6,939 bases of DNA from Clostridiales bacterium (GTDB lineage Bacteria > Bacillota > Clostridia > Christensenellales > Aristaeellaceae), in the NCBI GenBank assembly GCA_012512355.1, contig JAAZEI010000073.1, positions 1 to 6,939 of the forward strand, written 5' to 3'. Every line of letters starts with the position of its first letter. The stretch's first letter is position 1. The notes under the pieces are model-generated. The model saw nothing but the letters and a program-made list of their open reading frames with translations, was not told the DNA's origin and did no database searches. The translations under genes and the position numbers were made by a program. This document shows positions 6,078 through 6,939 of this stretch, in pieces.

Positions 6078-6605
6078 CTATAACAAAAAGTTGATCTGTG
6101 AAAAATCAATTTTGCCTTCGCTGTCGCATAGTTCTTGGTGTGCATGGACATATTCTATTTTTCCAACAAACATTTCATGCGAACCTGTGACGATGGAATC
6201 TACAATTGAGCATTCTATATTTACCGGACAGTCTGGCAGAATTGGAGCATTTACCTTGATGCCATCTTGCAGCCTGACATGCATTGCTGTCAGCTTATCC
6301 TCATCCCGTTTGCTATGGCTTCCCAGATACTCAAAGGTTTCCTGATAATTTTTGTTTACAAGGTTTACAACAAAGCATCCGGATTCCTTGATCATTTTAT
6401 AGGAATACCTTGATGGTACAATACCAACCATCACCATAGGCGGATCAAAACTGCAGTTGCAGCAATAAGCTACCGCCAGTGCATTATTCTCTCCATCCAG
6501 TCCCCGGCAGGAAACCAGAACCTTTGGGCTAGGCTGCAGGCAGGATTTCATTAAAGCCTGTTTCTTTTGTGTGTACGTTTGGTTTTTTCCATCTAAAAAT
6601 CCCAT
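6078..6605 (-). CDS. Flavin reductase family protein, flavoredoxin-like
   Basis: This 175-residue protein has the FMN-binding split-barrel pattern of the flavin reductase/flavoredoxin family. PSPKVLVSC (25-33) opens the barrel; DPPMVMVGI (54-62) and the SYKMIKESGCFVVNLV stretch (68-83) form the flavin-binding core, and GSHEMFVGKIEYV (141-153) is the conserved late strand. Members bind FMN and either reduce free flavin with NAD(P)H or carry electrons, as flavoredoxin does in anaerobes. Three cysteines, C48, C49 and C51, lie just before the flavin core and might bind a metal. GAGGGGG (6614-6620) is a strong ribosome site 8 bases before the ATG. It overlaps the last codons of the partial gene upstream, whose TAA ends only 3 bases before this start. 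The CGGC gene follows after 12 bases. Confidence 0.9.
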   Translation of the reverse strand: MGFLDGKNQTYTQKKQALMKSCLQPSPKVLVSCRGLDGENNALAVAYCCNCSFDPPMVMVGIVPSRYSYKMIKESGCFVVNLVNKNYQETFEYLGSHSKRDEDKLTAMHVRLQDGIKVNAPILPDCPVNIECSIVDSIVTGSHEMFVGKIEYVHAHQELCDSEGKIDFSQINFLL

Positions 6606-6608
6606 AAA

Positions 6609-6939
6609 TTAATCCCCCTCATTATTTGGTTTTTGGCTTGATGCATGCGATGCTGCCATGTTTTCAACGTGTGATATTGACCGACAGATTGTTGAGGACA
6701 CAGCCAATTTTAACTTTACAACACGGTTTTGAAGAAGCTCACCCGGTACGGTAAAAAAAACCTCATTTAAAAATAAGTGATTCAATAACTGAAGATGTTT
6801 TCTTGTTTGTAATTTAAATTTATTTTTAATTATGTCAGCAGTAAATGTTTTATCTAGAGCAATCCACTCAATCGTTTTTTCTATTTACGAGTTCTCTATC
6901 TAACATATGCAGCCCTCTTCCGGATGCGCCGTCTATCAG
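6609..6939 (-). CDS. Unidentified gene, 5' end off window, with an apparent frame break
   Basis: A 91-codon open frame with no usable ATG at its head runs from 6884 to TAA at 6609-6611. It begins with IEKTIEWIALDKTF and continues with FKLQTRKHLQLLNHLFLNE, which looks like a helical segment with HTH-like spacing; the last 20 residues are polar. A second frame, open from the right edge to TGA at 6868-6870, reads LIDGASGRGLHMLDRELVNR. Loss of one A from the AAAAAA run at 6875-6880 would join the two frames smoothly (VNRKTIEWIALDK). So this may be the C-terminal part of one protein, broken by a real mutation, a sequence error or programmed slippage. The stop is 3 bases before the flavin reductase start and its last codons carry that gene's ribosome site, which supports a real gene at the head of the operon. 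I do not recognise the family; a regulator is a guess. Confidence 0.45.

Overview
The window looks like a piece of chromosome from an anaerobic, low-to-mid GC Firmicute (class Clostridia). The main hint is an EFR1-type flavodoxin/ferredoxin fusion, a family typical of Clostridia. A CGGC-domain protein, a flavoredoxin-like flavin reductase and purine-rich Shine-Dalgarno sites before most genes fit this. The species cannot be named from the sequence alone. No rRNA, tRNA, CRISPR array, insertion sequence or phage gene was seen.

Left part (1-2078). A large CrtI/retinol-saturase-like FAD oxidoreductase is read on the minus strand from 1505 and leaves the window at its C-terminal end. It is followed by a 573-base control region between divergent genes. 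That region holds a candidate promoter for each direction, several inverted and direct repeats, and possible remnants of a decayed gene.

Middle (2079-4305). Three plus-strand genes form a likely operon: an NTF2/SnoaL-like protein, a short-chain dehydrogenase that overlaps it by ATGA, and the EFR1 flavodoxin/2[4Fe-4S] protein. With the divergent FAD oxidoreductase they make a four-gene redox module. All four resemble enzymes acting on isoprenoid, steroid or other lipid-like substrates. A shared pathway is an inference; the substrate is unknown.

Right part (4376-6939). A minus-strand gene train converges on the first operon. In transcription order it holds an unidentified partial gene with an apparent frame break, a flavin reductase, a CGGC-domain protein, and a TraB/PrgY-family membrane protein. 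The first three are packed so tightly that the ribosome site of each later gene overlaps the end of the gene before it. The two operons meet at 4306-4414, where each strand has a weak terminator-like hairpin.

The most interesting points are the four-gene redox module with near-identical 12-base motifs at its two divergent promoters, and the broken 91-codon frame at the right edge, which a conventional ATG-based gene caller would miss.
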